Shown here piece by piece: positions 1 through 8,275 of a DNA stretch of 64,000 nt (position 1 is its first letter; each line of letters begins with the position of its first letter). The notes under the pieces are model-generated. The model had not been told where the DNA came from. It worked only from the letters and a program-made list of their open reading frames with translations, and did not search any database. Source of the DNA: an uncultured bacterium (GTDB lineage Bacteria > Bacteroidota > Bacteroidia > Bacteroidales > Marinifilaceae); the NCBI GenBank assembly GCA_905216195.1, contig CAJMSX010000007.1, forward strand, positions 1-64,000. The letters are read 5' to 3'. Made by a program: the position numbers and the translations under genes.

Positions 1-208
1 CGGTTTTTGTCCAAAACGGTATTAATCCCCACTGGTAAACCTGAATTTCGGGGGCTTGGGTGACTATCGGGTATTCAGGGTTCGTAAAGGCCGACACATG
101 GTATTGTTCCTGTATGGTTTCATCTGCGACCTCTAAGGCATTCAGCCGCCGGCCGTAGCGTTCAGCCAACTGCCTGGCTTTTTTGGACATGGAATTGTGG
201 AAACACAT
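1..208 (-). CDS. SOS response-associated peptidase (SRAP/YedK/HMCES family), 3' part outside window
   Basis: Reading the minus strand from 208 gives an open frame that runs off the window edge, so only the first 69 residues are visible. It begins MCFHNSMSKKARQLAERYG, and the Cys directly after the start Met is the conserved catalytic residue of SRAP proteins. Established for the family: this Cys forms a thiazolidine crosslink with abasic sites in single-stranded DNA and shields them. The stretch YQWGLIPFWTK at the visible end is also a family hallmark (WGL.P.W). The start is fixed by the need for Cys at position 2. The gene stands alone, facing away from the operon at 714. Confidence 0.88.
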   Translation of the reverse strand, partial: MCFHNSMSKKARQLAERYGRRLNALEVADETIQEQYHVSAFTNPEYPIVTQAPEIQVYQWGLIPFWTKT

Positions 209-645
209 AGCCGAGTGATTTAGGTATTCAAATTCCTCGATTTAACGTTTTAGGTCCGTCTTAGGTTAGGATAAATTACATTTGGATTTCCGGATGAAGT
301 GACCGGATTTGTTAAAAACAGGCGTCCGGGAACAGACTTCCCTAAGCAAATTCTGAGATTCGGACCGTAGGTAATATTAAAAAAACACAATCAATATAAA
401 ATTTTATTAATTAATTTCCATAAATAGAGTTTATTTGTCATATATAAATAGTTACAGCTTGGAAAAAGGTAGATGGAGGGCTTGAAAAGAATCGGTATTT
501 TTAAATAAAAAGGAAGGGAGCCAGCGAATTTAAGAGAGAGTTAAGTCTGTCTAAATTAACGCAATAAACCGAAAACGGGTATATGTACGGTAAATTTGTT
601 AGGAAGGAATGATTTTAAGTTAGTTTAAAATAATGTAATATTTTA
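209..645. other. Gene-free AT-rich intergenic region
   Basis: About 440 bases lie between the SRAP start and the promoter of the next operon. I see no credible open frame, tRNA-like fold or strong hairpin with a T-run. It must hold the promoter of the SRAP gene, but I could not pick a clear TAnnTTTG box for it. Confidence 0.5.
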
Positions 646-653
646 TATCTTTG
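646..653 (+). promoter_or_regulatory. -7 promoter box (TATCTTTG) of the GNAT/ibrAB-like operon
   Basis: TATCTTTG matches the Bacteroidota housekeeping -7 consensus TAnnTTTG and lies 60 bases before the first ATG of a three-gene operon. No clear TTTG -33 box is seen at the usual distance; only an AT-rich AGTTTAA stretch near 622. Confidence 0.55.
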
Positions 654-713
654 TCGAAAGTGCTAATCTGATAAATAATTATATTCAGAGAAGATCGTAA
701 TAAATATGTTTAT

Positions 714-1109
714 ATGACTATAGAAAAGATAGCAGGAACCGATGCCCGCTTGTATAGTCTTGTAGGCCCTTTGGTGATGAGGGCGAGTATTTTACGGCAG
801 AACAACAATTATCCTTTTAAAACTTCCAGGCAGCATGTGTGGTTTGTGGCTTTGGAAGGTTCGGTGGTTGTCGGTTTCTTGCCGGTAGAAGTCAAAGATG
901 AGTGTGTGAGTATTAATAATTATTATGTATCGGGGGACAACGCCGGTTTTCTTACGGCCATGCTGCGTGAAGCAATCCGGGCATTTCGTAAAGATTATAA
1001 AATCATGTCCGTTGCGCATGTCCGTCATGGATCTGTTTTTCAGGAAAACGGTTTTTCTCCCGTCAAGACGTGGAAGCTTTATGTAAAAATGGAATACAAA
1101 ATGAAATGA
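714..1109 (+). CDS. GNAT-like acetyltransferase-fold protein, first gene of the ibrAB-like operon
   Basis: A 131-residue protein with the flow of a small GNAT domain: an early helix with RQNNNYPF, a central strand pair (HVWFVALEG, VVVGFLPVEV), a helix FLTAMLREAIRAF and a C-terminal strand ending GSVFQENGFSPVKTWKLYVKM. The F.ENGF..V..W..Y pattern is typical of the last GNAT strands. No substrate can be named, and the acetyl-CoA loop is weak, so it could be a degenerate or non-catalytic member. It ends in an ATGA overlap with the IbrA-like gene, so the two are probably translationally coupled and work in one pathway. Confidence 0.55.
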   Translation: MTIEKIAGTDARLYSLVGPLVMRASILRQNNNYPFKTSRQHVWFVALEGSVVVGFLPVEVKDECVSINNYYVSGDNAGFLTAMLREAIRAFRKDYKIMSVAHVRHGSVFQENGFSPVKTWKLYVKMEYKMK

Positions 1110-2392
1110 GTGTACCTCTGAATGTGTATTGGCAAACACAGGATCGGCTGAAAAAAATCTTTACCTCTTTCGATAATGTATATGTTTCTTTTTCAGGAGG
1201 TAAGGATAGTGGTGTTTTATTGAATCTTTGTATTGAGTATATCCGGCAGCATAATCTGAAATGCAAGCTGGGTGTATTTCATATGGACTATGAAGTACAA
1301 TATCAGGAGACGGTACGGTACGTAGACGAGGTGCTGGCTTCGAATACCGATATTTTGGAAGTGTACCGGGTTTGCGTTCCGTTTAAAGTGCCTACCTGTA
1401 CTTCTATGTTTCAGAGTTACTGGCGTCCCTGGGATGAAGAAATGCGGAGCATGTGGGTCCGGGAAATGCCCCGGAATTGTTATACCCGCACGGATTTCCC
1501 TTTTTATAAGGAAGTGATGTGGGATTATGAATTTCAGTTGAAATTCGCTCAGTGGTTGCATGAGCGTAAAAAGGCGAAAAGGACGTGTTGTATCGTAGGT
1601 ATCCGTACCCAGGAAAGCCTGAATCGTTGGCGGACCATTTATTCCCGGGATAAGGGGCAATGTTTTGAAGGGTTGAAATGGATCAGCCAGCTAGCTCCTT
1701 CCGTATACAATGTTTATCCCATCTACGATTGGCAGACCACGGATGTATGGACGGCAAACGGTAAATTCCGCTGGCGTTACAACCGGCTTTACGACTTATA
1801 TTATTGGGCGGGCGTTCCGCTGGAAAAACAACGGGTAGCGAGTCCTTTTATTTCTCAGGCGCGGTCGGCTCTGAAGTTATACCGGATTATCGATCCGGAT
1901 ACCTGGGGTAAAATGATCAACCGGGTGAATGGAGTAAATTTTACGGCTATTTATGGGGGGACTTCCGCTGTAGGCTGGCAATCGGTAAAATTACCTGCCG
2001 GTTTTACCTGGGCCGGGTATATGCAATTCCTGCTACAGACGCTGCCTCCTGAAGTTCGGCGCAATTATCTGGAAAAATTGTCGGCCAGCGTTCATTTCTG
2101 GCGTACGAGAGGTGGTTGCCTTTCGGAAGAAACGATCCGGAAGTTGCAGAAGGCTGGCGTAGTGTTGGATATCGGAACCCATAGCGGATATAAAACGGAA
2201 AAGAGACCGGTCCGGATGGAATATCTGGATGATATCGAACTTCCGGAATTCCGGGAATTACCCACTTTCAAACGGATTTGTATTTGTATACTTAAAAACG
2301 ATCATATATGTAAATACATGGGTTTTACTCCGAATAAACAGGAGAGGATGAGAAGAAGAAACATTATGGAGAAATACCGGTCTTTATTATGA
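1106..2392 (+). CDS. IbrA-like PAPS-reductase-family protein (DUF3440)
   Basis: A 428-residue member of the phosphoadenosine-phosphosulfate reductase / N-type ATP pyrophosphatase group. The PP-loop VSFSGGKDSGVLLNL sits about 30 residues from the start, followed by FHMDYEVQYQ, the region MPRNCYTRTDFPFYKEVM and VGIRTQES, all usual in the IbrA/DUF3440 family. Such proteins adenylate a substrate at the PP-loop; the true substrate of IbrA is not known. I place the start at the ATG in the ATGA overlap with the upstream gene. An in-frame ATG at 1070 would lie inside that gene and adds 12 atypical residues. The stop overlaps the next start by ATGA, as in E. coli ibrA-ibrB, where the pair was described as activating eib genes. 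Confidence 0.85.
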   Translation: MSVPLNVYWQTQDRLKKIFTSFDNVYVSFSGGKDSGVLLNLCIEYIRQHNLKCKLGVFHMDYEVQYQETVRYVDEVLASNTDILEVYRVCVPFKVPTCTSMFQSYWRPWDEEMRSMWVREMPRNCYTRTDFPFYKEVMWDYEFQLKFAQWLHERKKAKRTCCIVGIRTQESLNRWRTIYSRDKGQCFEGLKWISQLAPSVYNVYPIYDWQTTDVWTANGKFRWRYNRLYDLYYWAGVPLEKQRVASPFISQARSALKLYRIIDPDTWGKMINRVNGVNFTAIYGGTSAVGWQSVKLPAGFTWAGYMQFLLQTLPPEVRRNYLEKLSASVHFWRTRGGCLSEETIRKLQKAGVVLDIGTHSGYKTEKRPVRMEYLDDIELPEFRELPTFKRICICILKNDHICKYMGFTPNKQERMRRRNIMEKYRSLL

Positions 2393-2910
2393 AGCGTGCG
2401 AAAAAATTTATCAGTCCGGTATATAAAGTATTGGCCGTACCTGTAGAGAAAGTGGTGGCGAACAGTTATAATCCGAACATTGTAGCTCCTCCTGAAATGA
2501 AGTTACTGGAGTTGTCTATCTGGGAGGATGGATATACCATGCCTTGCGTATGTTATTATCTGGCGGATGAGGATCTTTACGAATTGGTGGATGGCTTTCA
2601 CCGGTATCTGATTTTGAAAACCTCTAAACGGATTTATGAACGGGAAAAGGGATTGCTTCCGGTGACGGTGATTGAAAAAGATATTTCCAACCGTATGGCA
2701 TCGACGATTCGTCACAACCGGGCCCGGGGTATACACAATGTAGAATTGATGAGTGAAATTGTATCGGAATTGACCAAAGCGGGCATGTCGGATCAATGGA
2801 TTCGCCGGAATATCGGAATGGATAAAGATGAGTTGTTGCGTCTGAAGCAAATATCGGGACTGGCCGAATTATTTGCTGACCGGAATTTCAGTATTTCCGA
2901 TGAGGAATAA
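2389..2910 (+). CDS. IbrB-like ParB/Srx-domain protein
   Basis: A 173-residue protein with an N-terminal ParB/sulfiredoxin-like nucleotide-binding domain: VEKVVANSYNPNIVAPPEMKL matches the ParB-like opening, and VDGFHRYLI is the usual D/E-G-x-H/N-R turn. The middle has TIRHNRARGIH, as in ParB-domain regulators, and the C-terminal third is a short HTH-like stretch (QWIRRNIGMDKDELLRL). It starts inside the ibrA-like stop codon (ATGA). The PAPS-reductase-like plus ParB-like pair matches the IbrA/IbrB pair of E. coli. Role here unknown; a nucleic-acid or nucleotide modification pathway or a regulator are both possible. Confidence 0.8.
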   Translation: MKRAKKFISPVYKVLAVPVEKVVANSYNPNIVAPPEMKLLELSIWEDGYTMPCVCYYLADEDLYELVDGFHRYLILKTSKRIYEREKGLLPVTVIEKDISNRMASTIRHNRARGIHNVELMSEIVSELTKAGMSDQWIRRNIGMDKDELLRLKQISGLAELFADRNFSISDEE

Positions 2911-2924
2911 AGAGGGAGGCAAGT

Positions 2925-2950
2925 GCTTATCCGGTTTTTTCCGAATAAGC
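2925..2950 (+). terminator. Hairpin after the ibrAB-like operon
   Basis: GCTTATCCGG and CCGAATAAGC flank a loop of six T residues; the arms pair over ten positions with one mismatch. No T-run follows at once, so it is either a weak terminator or an mRNA 3'-end stabiliser. Confidence 0.4.
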
Positions 2951-3041
2951 GGTAGACGTAAATCCGGTATTTTTTAATCTTTTTTTGCTCTGTTACGTAT
3001 GAAAAAGAATACCGGATATAGAGAAATACATATTAAAAAAC

Positions 3042-3049
3042 TATTTTTG
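3042..3049 (+). promoter_or_regulatory. -7 promoter box (TATTTTTG) of the rubredoxin gene
   Basis: TATTTTTG fits TAnnTTTG and lies 23 bases before the rubredoxin ATG, giving a short leader of roughly 15 bases. Confidence 0.55.
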
Positions 3050-3071
3050 TTGGAACATTAAAAAAAGAATT

Positions 3072-3236
3072 ATGAAAAAGTACATTTGCACGGTATGCGA
3101 TTACATTTATGATCCTGCCTTAGGGGATCCGGATAGTGGTATTCAACCGGGAACTTCTTTTGAAGATTTGCCCGACGACTGGGTTTGCCCTTTATGTGGG
3201 GTGGGAAAAGAAGAGTTCGAACCGGTGGAAGAATAA
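3072..3236 (+). CDS. Rubredoxin
   Basis: A complete 54-residue rubredoxin, the usual family length. The two iron-binding cysteine pairs are plain: KKYICTVCDYIYDP near the N-terminus and DWVCPLCGVGKEEFEPV near the C-terminus. The four Cys hold one Fe(SCys)4 centre that shuttles single electrons in the cytoplasm, in anaerobes often to superoxide- or peroxide-reducing enzymes. It has its own promoter box and a strong terminator, so it is a single-gene unit. No partner such as rubrerythrin or superoxide reductase is adjacent. Confidence 0.96.
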   Translation: MKKYICTVCDYIYDPALGDPDSGIQPGTSFEDLPDDWVCPLCGVGKEEFEPVEE

Positions 3237-3242
3237 AAACAG

Positions 3243-3277
3243 AAGGAAGGGGCTGTTTCAGACAGCCACTTCCTTTT
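3243..3277 (+). terminator. Rho-independent terminator after rubredoxin
   Basis: Arms AAGGAAGGGGCTGT and ACAGCCACTTCCTT fold into a stem with one mismatch and a short TTCAG loop, followed by a T-run. Confidence 0.85.
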
Positions 3278-3379
3278 TGCTTCCCCCTGCAGTCTATGGG
3301 AGGCTTTCGGGGCCTGCCTCATTTTGTAAGAGCAAGGGTGTATAGCTTATATCCTTTCGTTATTTCGTTTTTTCCGGTT

Positions 3380-4558
3380 TCATTCTACATAGAGAACCAA
3401 TCCTTTTAAATATTCTCCTTCGGGATGGTAGATGTTGACCGGGTGATCGGCAGGTTGCGTCAGCTGATGAAGTATTTTTACTTTTCTTCCCGTATTGGCG
3501 GCGGCTGTAAATATCGTTTGCCGGAAAAGATCTTTGGTCATTACCTGAGAACAGGAAAATGTAAAAAGGATACCTCCGGGGCGTATGACTTCTATGCCTT
3601 TCCGGTTTAATTTTTTATAGCCTTGTATGGCGTTATTCAATACGTTTTGGTGTTTGGCGAAAGCCGGGGGATCCAGGACGATCAGGTCGTATTTATTTTG
3701 AGATTGGTCCAGAAACCGGAAAGCTTCTTCGGCAAAAGCGTGGTGGCGGGGGTCTCCGGGAAAATTGAGTTCTACGTTTTCCCGGGTAAGCTCGATGGCA
3801 CGGGCGGATACGTCGACCGAATGTACCAGACCGGCTCCTCCCCGCATGGCATAAAAAGAGAATCCTCCGGTGTAACAAAACATATTCAGTACCTGTTTCC
3901 CCTTGGCGTAGCGTTCCAATAGGCTGCGGTTTTCGCGTTGATCGATAAAGAATCCCGTTTTTTGTCCTTCCAGCCAGTCTACTTTGAATTTCAATCCGTT
4001 CTCCAGGGCAATAAAAGTGTCGGATTTTCCGTATAAATAGCCGTTACGGGGCTCGATAGCGGCTTTGAACGGAAGGGTAGTTTCGGATTTGTCGTATATG
4101 GCCCGTAACCGATCGCCCATCACTTCGCGCAGGGCTTTGGCAATATCTTCCCTTTCCCGATACATACCAACCGAATGGAACTGCACGACGGCGACTCCGG
4201 CGTAATAGTCGATAACCAGCCCGGGTAAGTCGTCCCCTTCTCCATGAACCAGCCGGTATACATTGTTGGATACGGAATCGGTCAACCCCAGGGCGCGTCG
4301 CATCTGCCAGGCACTGTTTATTCTTTCTTTCCAGAAATCATAGTTGATTTCCTGTTCTTTGAAACTCAGAATCCGCACGGCTATAGATCCGATCTGATAG
4401 TGACCGACTGCCAGAAAACGGTTTTCCTGATTGTATACTTTGACGATTTCTCCCTCCTGAGGTTGTCCTTCCATACGGGCGATAGCTCCGGAGAAAACCC
4501 AGGGATGGTATCTGAAAAGAGATTTATCTTTACCGGCTTTTAAAAAGATTTTGTTCAT
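3380..4558 (-). CDS. Class I rRNA (cytosine-C5)-methyltransferase, RlmI-like
   Basis: A 392-residue SAM-dependent methyltransferase of the RlmI/RlmK group. The N-terminal PUA-like domain starts MNKIFLKAGKDKSLFRYHPW. The middle segment has GDDLPGLVIDYY, and the Rossmann core has VLNMFCYTGGFSFYA (SAM-binding), VDVSARAI and YDLIVLDPPAFAKH, the catalytic DPP motif. FTFSCS carries the conserved Cys. RlmI methylates C1962 of 23S rRNA in E. coli; the same site is an inference here. I chose the ATG at 4558 rather than the one at 4588 because homologues start at this point. No operon partner. Confidence 0.88.
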   Translation of the reverse strand: MNKIFLKAGKDKSLFRYHPWVFSGAIARMEGQPQEGEIVKVYNQENRFLAVGHYQIGSIAVRILSFKEQEINYDFWKERINSAWQMRRALGLTDSVSNNVYRLVHGEGDDLPGLVIDYYAGVAVVQFHSVGMYREREDIAKALREVMGDRLRAIYDKSETTLPFKAAIEPRNGYLYGKSDTFIALENGLKFKVDWLEGQKTGFFIDQRENRSLLERYAKGKQVLNMFCYTGGFSFYAMRGGAGLVHSVDVSARAIELTRENVELNFPGDPRHHAFAEEAFRFLDQSQNKYDLIVLDPPAFAKHQNVLNNAIQGYKKLNRKGIEVIRPGGILFTFSCSQVMTKDLFRQTIFTAAANTGRKVKILHQLTQPADHPVNIYHPEGEYLKGLVLYVE

Positions 4559-4648
4559 GGAATGCTTCCGGAAATGTTTATGCTGCAAAAATAGACAAAA
4601 AACCGGTAAAAATAATCCGGGAGCTTTTTTTTCAACCCCCGGAATATT

Positions 4649-4891
4649 TTAATTTCTTAGCATTTCCTTCGCTTTTTCTAAGATCGTTGTGTCATCGATT
4701 TGAACGACTCCTCCATTTGGGCCCTGTTCAAAATGAACGCCTACCGCTTTTCCTTCCTCATAATTATCTCCTCCGAAATAGTTCCGAACGGTTTCAACAT
4801 CTATACCTAATTCGTCGGCAATTTTCTGCATACTGCCTGTGGGCAACTGGTCTTTGATCTGCCTCAATTCGTTGAATGTCATTGTCGTCAT
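4649..4891 (-). CDS. Small HTH DNA-binding protein
   Basis: An 80-residue protein with a clear helix-turn-helix near its start: MQKIADELGIDVETVRNYFGG reads like a short XRE/LacI-type HTH. It is followed by a glycine-rich hairpin (VHFEQGPNGGVVQID) and a C-terminal helix. Proteins of this size are common in Bacteroidales and usually annotated only as DNA-binding; targets are unknown. It could bind nucleic acid as a dimer through the C-terminal helix. Own promoter, no operon partner. Confidence 0.7.
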   Translation of the reverse strand: MTTMTFNELRQIKDQLPTGSMQKIADELGIDVETVRNYFGGDNYEEGKAVGVHFEQGPNGGVVQIDDTTILEKAKEMLRN

Positions 4892-4922
4892 ATCTCAAAA
4901 GTTTTATGGTTATTCATTGGAC

Positions 4923-4954
4923 TAAATGTATGATTAAATTTCGAAATAACCAAA
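4923..4954 (-). promoter_or_regulatory. -33/-7 promoter of the small HTH protein
   Basis: On the minus strand TTTG is followed by 20 bases and TACATTTA, one base off TAnnTTTG. The spacing matches Bacteroidota promoters. Confidence 0.5.
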
Positions 4955-5087
4955 TAAAACATTTGGAGATCGGTGGAGAAAAATGTTTTATCAATGCGGA
5001 TTTAAATTAACAATCTGATTTATAACTATTTGAAACAGATGTGTATTCCGCTTGGATTTGTCGTTTTCGCAAGCCGTTTCTTTTTTG

Positions 5088-5095
5088 TAACTTTG
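5088..5095 (+). promoter_or_regulatory. -7 promoter box (TAACTTTG) of the DEAD-box gene
   Basis: TAACTTTG fits TAnnTTTG exactly. It places the transcript start near 5102 and so rules out the TTG at 5103 as a start codon, which supports ATG 5136 or 5139. Confidence 0.6.
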
Positions 5096-5135
5096 TCAGG
5101 ATTTGGAGAGGCCTTACTTATTAATTATCGGAAAA

Positions 5136-6413
5136 ATGATGACATTTGAAAATCTCAATATCAGTAAACAAATACGGATGGCGTTGGAAGAAGCCGGATT
5201 TGAACACCCTACTCCCGTGCAGGAACAAGCCTTTCCGGTGATCCGTTCGGGAAAGGATATGATCGGGATAGCCCAAACCGGAACCGGAAAAACGTTGGCT
5301 TATTTAATGCCTATACTGATGAAACTTCAGTATGCCCAGGGAAGGTATCCGCGAGCCATCGTAATCGTTCCTACCCGGGAATTGGTGGTTCAGACCTGTG
5401 AGAGTATCGAATTGCTTACTCCTTATATGGACATTCGCTTTTTAGGCATATACGGAGGAACCAATATCCGAACCCAGCAGGAGGCCGTATATGAAGGGGT
5501 GGATCTGCTGGTAGCGACACCCGGACGCTTCATGGACATTTATATGAACGGGATTCTCCGTACCTCCCAGGTAAAAACCGTAGTCATTGACGAAGCCGAC
5601 CGCTTGATGGATCTGGGCTTTATTCCACAATTACGGAGTATTCTGGAAGTTATACCGGAGAAACATCAAACGATGCTTTTTTCGGCTACCATGTCGGAGA
5701 CCGTTACCCGTTTGGCGGGCGATTTTATGATTTCCCCGGTTATTGTGGAAGTGACTCCTCAGGCTACGCCGGTGGCTTCGGTAACTCAGTGGAGGTATGA
5801 TGTGCCGAATATCATGACGAAAATAAATTTGTTGAAATCCTTGCTGGAAGATCAGAATACCTTTAGCAGGGTGATGGTATTTACCGAGACGAAAAAAAAT
5901 GCCGACCGGATTGTAGATAAACTGGCGGATTATTGGAAAGATTCTTTAAGTGTGATTCATTCCAACAAAGCTCAAAATACCCGTTTGAATGCATTGCGGG
6001 CTTTCCGGGAAGGTAGAGCCCGTATTATGGTCGCCTCGGATGTAGCCGCCCGGGGAATCGATATACAGGACGTCTCCCATGTGATTAATTTTGATATACC
6101 TTCTTTGCCGGAAGAGTACATACACCGGATCGGAAGAACCGCCCGGGCCGGTAAGGAAGGGACGGCTATCAGTTTCGTAACGGAAAAAGAAGAAAAAAAT
6201 TTCAGTGCGATCGAACAGTTGATCGGTCAGACTATCACCGGCCTCCCCTTACCTGAGGCTTTGGAAATTTCCGATGTATTATTGGATGAAGAAAAAATAC
6301 AGACGGCCAATATTGTATATCAGAAAGGACGCCCGAAGGGAGGCGGGGCATTTCATGCCCGCTCCGCCAAGAATAGTAAAACTCCCGGCAAGAAAAACAA
6401 AAAGCGTAAATAA
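5136..6413 (+). CDS. DEAD-box ATP-dependent RNA helicase
   Basis: A 425-residue superfamily-2 helicase with all canonical motifs in order: Q motif (FEHPTPVQEQAFPVI), motif I AQTGTGKT, Ia PTRELVVQT, Ib TPGR, motif II DEAD, motif III SAT, IV VFTETKKNADRIV, V ARGID and VI HRIGRTARAG. A lysine-rich tail (GKKNKKRK) follows, as in RhlE-like helicases, and probably adds RNA binding. It unwinds short RNA duplexes in ribosome assembly or decay; the exact substrate cannot be read off. The start is ATG 5136 or 5139 because the promoter box excludes the upstream TTG. No operon partner. Confidence 0.93.
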   Translation: MMTFENLNISKQIRMALEEAGFEHPTPVQEQAFPVIRSGKDMIGIAQTGTGKTLAYLMPILMKLQYAQGRYPRAIVIVPTRELVVQTCESIELLTPYMDIRFLGIYGGTNIRTQQEAVYEGVDLLVATPGRFMDIYMNGILRTSQVKTVVIDEADRLMDLGFIPQLRSILEVIPEKHQTMLFSATMSETVTRLAGDFMISPVIVEVTPQATPVASVTQWRYDVPNIMTKINLLKSLLEDQNTFSRVMVFTETKKNADRIVDKLADYWKDSLSVIHSNKAQNTRLNALRAFREGRARIMVASDVAARGIDIQDVSHVINFDIPSLPEEYIHRIGRTARAGKEGTAISFVTEKEEKNFSAIEQLIGQTITGLPLPEALEISDVLLDEEKIQTANIVYQKGRPKGGGAFHARSAKNSKTPGKKNKKRK

Positions 6414-6520
6414 TACTGTTTTTAATTCATTACCCCGGTTTCCAGAACGAATAAACTTAGAATCGGGGAGAATGAATTTAAAATTTATTAAAAATAATTT
6501 TCTTTTTTCGGATTCTTTCT

Positions 6521-6528
6521 TATTTTTG
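6521..6528 (+). promoter_or_regulatory. -7 promoter box (TATTTTTG) of tnaA
   Basis: TATTTTTG matches TAnnTTTG; a T-rich stretch lies near -33. The box is 160 bases before the tnaA ATG, so the mRNA has a long leader. Confidence 0.6.
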
Positions 6529-6534
6529 CACCGT

Positions 6535-6658
6535 ATGCAATACATCTGCAAAATATCATTCGAAAGGCTTTTTCTCAATATAAAAAAGCGCGATGAGTTT
6601 ATTTTCTAAAACTCATTTCTTCCCTTTATATTATTTTTAAAGACTGACATCTTGTCAG
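6535..6658 (+). promoter_or_regulatory. Structured tnaA leader with two hairpins and a 24-codon open frame
   Basis: The leader opens with an ATG frame of 24 codons (6535-6609; MQYICKISFERLF...). It contains two perfect inverted repeats: ATGAGTTT/AAACTCAT (6593-6600, 6609-6616), which spans the stop of that frame, and CTGACA/TGTCAG (6644-6649, 6653-6658) next to the tnaA start. This resembles an attenuation layout, but the peptide has no Trp, unlike E. coli TnaC, so a TnaC-type mechanism is not supported. Control by leader structure is an inference. Confidence 0.35.
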
Positions 6659-6691
6659 ATAATCGTGTCGATTTATTTAAAATTTGATAGT

Positions 6692-8074
6692 ATGGAATTG
6701 CCATTTGCAGAATCGTATAGAATAAAGATGGTGGAAACCATCAAGAGGAGTACGCGTGAAGAGCGTGAAAGATGGATAAAAGAAGCGAAGTACAACCTTT
6801 TCAGCTTGAAAAGTGATTATGTGTTTATCGACCTGTTGACCGACTCGGGTACAGGAGCTATGAGTGATAAACAATGGGCGGCTTTGATGACGGGAGATGA
6901 AAGTTATGCCGGAGCCCGTTCTTATTACCAGATGAAAAATGCTATCCGGGACATCCTGGGATTCGATTATTTTTTGCCTACTCATCAAGGACGGGCAGCG
7001 GAAAATGTGTTGTTTTCCACCCTTATTAAAGAGGGTGATATCCTGCCCGGAAATTCCCATTTCGATACGACGAAGGGACATATCGAATTCAGAAAAGCAG
7101 TTGCCCTGGATTGTACCATAGACGAGGCTGCCGATACTCAGTTGGAAATTCCTTTTAAAGGTAATCTGGATCCGGCGAAGTTGGAAGCGGTTTTGAAGAA
7201 ATATCCGGTTTCCAAAATTCCTTGTGTCGTATTGACGGTGACGAATAATACAGCTGGAGGACAACCGGTATCTATGCAGAATATCCGGGAAGTTTCTGCT
7301 CTTTGCCGGAAATACGGGGTACGTTTACTTTTCGATTCGGCCCGTTTTGCCGAAAATGCCTATTTTATCAAGACCCGCGAGCCCGGATATGCCGATAAGA
7401 CGATCAAGGAGATTGTCCGGGAAATGTACTCTTATGCCGATATCATGACGATGTCTTCCAAAAAGGACGCCATTGTAAACATGGGTGGTTTCGTAGCTTT
7501 TAAAAGCGAGGAATTGTGGAAACGCTGCCAGATGTTCTGTATCATGAATGAGGGATTTATTACTTACGGAGGAATGTCCGGACGGGATATGAATGCTTTG
7601 GCACAGGGATTAGACGAAGGTACCGAATTCGAATATCTGGAAACCCGCATACGCCAAGTTGCTTATCTGGGAGCAAAACTGGACGAATACGGCATTCCGT
7701 ATCAGCGTCCTGCAGGCGGACATGCTATTTTCGTAGACGCCCGCAAGGTATTGACGCATGTACCGAAAGAGGAATTTATTGCGCAGACGCTGGGGATTGA
7801 ATTATACCTGGAAGCCGGCATCCGGGGAGTAGAGATCGGAGCCATCCTGGCCGACCGTGATCCGCAAACCCGCGAAAACCGCTATCCCCGGTTGGAATTA
7901 CTTCGTTTAGCCATTCCGCGCCGTACGTATACGAACAACCATATGGATGTGGTAGCGGCAGCATTGAAGAACGTCTATGATCGCCGGGAAACGATTACTC
8001 ACGGTTTTCGCATTACGAAGGAATTTCCGATAATGCGGCATTTTACCGTCGAATTGGAGCCGGTAAAATCTTAA
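6692..8074 (+). CDS. tnaA: Tryptophanase (tryptophan indole-lyase)
   Basis: A 460-residue PLP enzyme of the beta-eliminating lyase family that splits L-tryptophan into indole, pyruvate and ammonia in the cytoplasm. The start MELPFAESYRIKMVE, the motif LLTDSGTGAMSDKQW, YQGR-like THQGRAAENV and the PLP-lysine segment MSSKKDAIVNMGGF (second Lys about residue 258) are all present. Tyrosine phenol-lyase is the close alternative. The SSKKDAIVNMGG form, rather than the GKKDCLVN form of that enzyme, and the overall match to Bacteroidales tryptophanases favour tnaA. I use ATG 6692; a GTG at 6665 would add nine untypical residues. No tryptophan permease gene is adjacent. Confidence 0.92.
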   Translation: MELPFAESYRIKMVETIKRSTREERERWIKEAKYNLFSLKSDYVFIDLLTDSGTGAMSDKQWAALMTGDESYAGARSYYQMKNAIRDILGFDYFLPTHQGRAAENVLFSTLIKEGDILPGNSHFDTTKGHIEFRKAVALDCTIDEAADTQLEIPFKGNLDPAKLEAVLKKYPVSKIPCVVLTVTNNTAGGQPVSMQNIREVSALCRKYGVRLLFDSARFAENAYFIKTREPGYADKTIKEIVREMYSYADIMTMSSKKDAIVNMGGFVAFKSEELWKRCQMFCIMNEGFITYGGMSGRDMNALAQGLDEGTEFEYLETRIRQVAYLGAKLDEYGIPYQRPAGGHAIFVDARKVLTHVPKEEFIAQTLGIELYLEAGIRGVEIGAILADRDPQTRENRYPRLELLRLAIPRRTYTNNHMDVVAAALKNVYDRRETITHGFRITKEFPIMRHFTVELEPVKS

Positions 8075-8107
8075 ATTGAAAGGCTGTTTGATTTGTTTAT
8101 AATTGCA

Positions 8108-8145
8108 AAGGCCGTTTCGGATTCGTCCGGAGCGGTCTTTTCTCT
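8108..8145 (+). terminator. Rho-independent terminator after tnaA
   Basis: AAGGCCG pairs with CGGTCTT around an inner CGGA-TTCG-TCCG stem closed by a UUCG loop; TTTTCTCTTTTT follows. Confidence 0.75.
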
Positions 8146-8195
8146 TTTTCCGGGTTGGCTTTCCTGGTTTTCCCTGAGGTGGAAAGAAATTGAAA

Positions 8196-8254
8196 AAGGC
8201 TTATTCCCTTCCGTTTCAGAATCCGTTCGGTCTCTGATAGAGGAAATAAGCCTT
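8196..8254 (-). terminator. Terminator of the DUF4251 gene
   Basis: AAGGCTTATT and AATAAGCCTT form a perfect 10-bp inverted repeat. On the minus strand the stem is followed by TTTTTC, and it lies 21 bases past the stop of the DUF4251 gene. Confidence 0.75.
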
Positions 8255-8275
8255 GATTTTTAATAGGAATTATTC

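Noticed and set aside
1106..2392. DndC phosphorothioation protein or cysH sulfate assimilation enzyme
   Set aside because: Neighbours are GNAT- and ParB-like, not dnd or cys genes, and the length and motifs fit the IbrA/DUF3440 group better.
6535..6609. TnaC-type leader peptide
   Set aside because: The frame lacks Trp and the Pro-stop ending needed for TnaC-like stalling; kept only as a structured leader.
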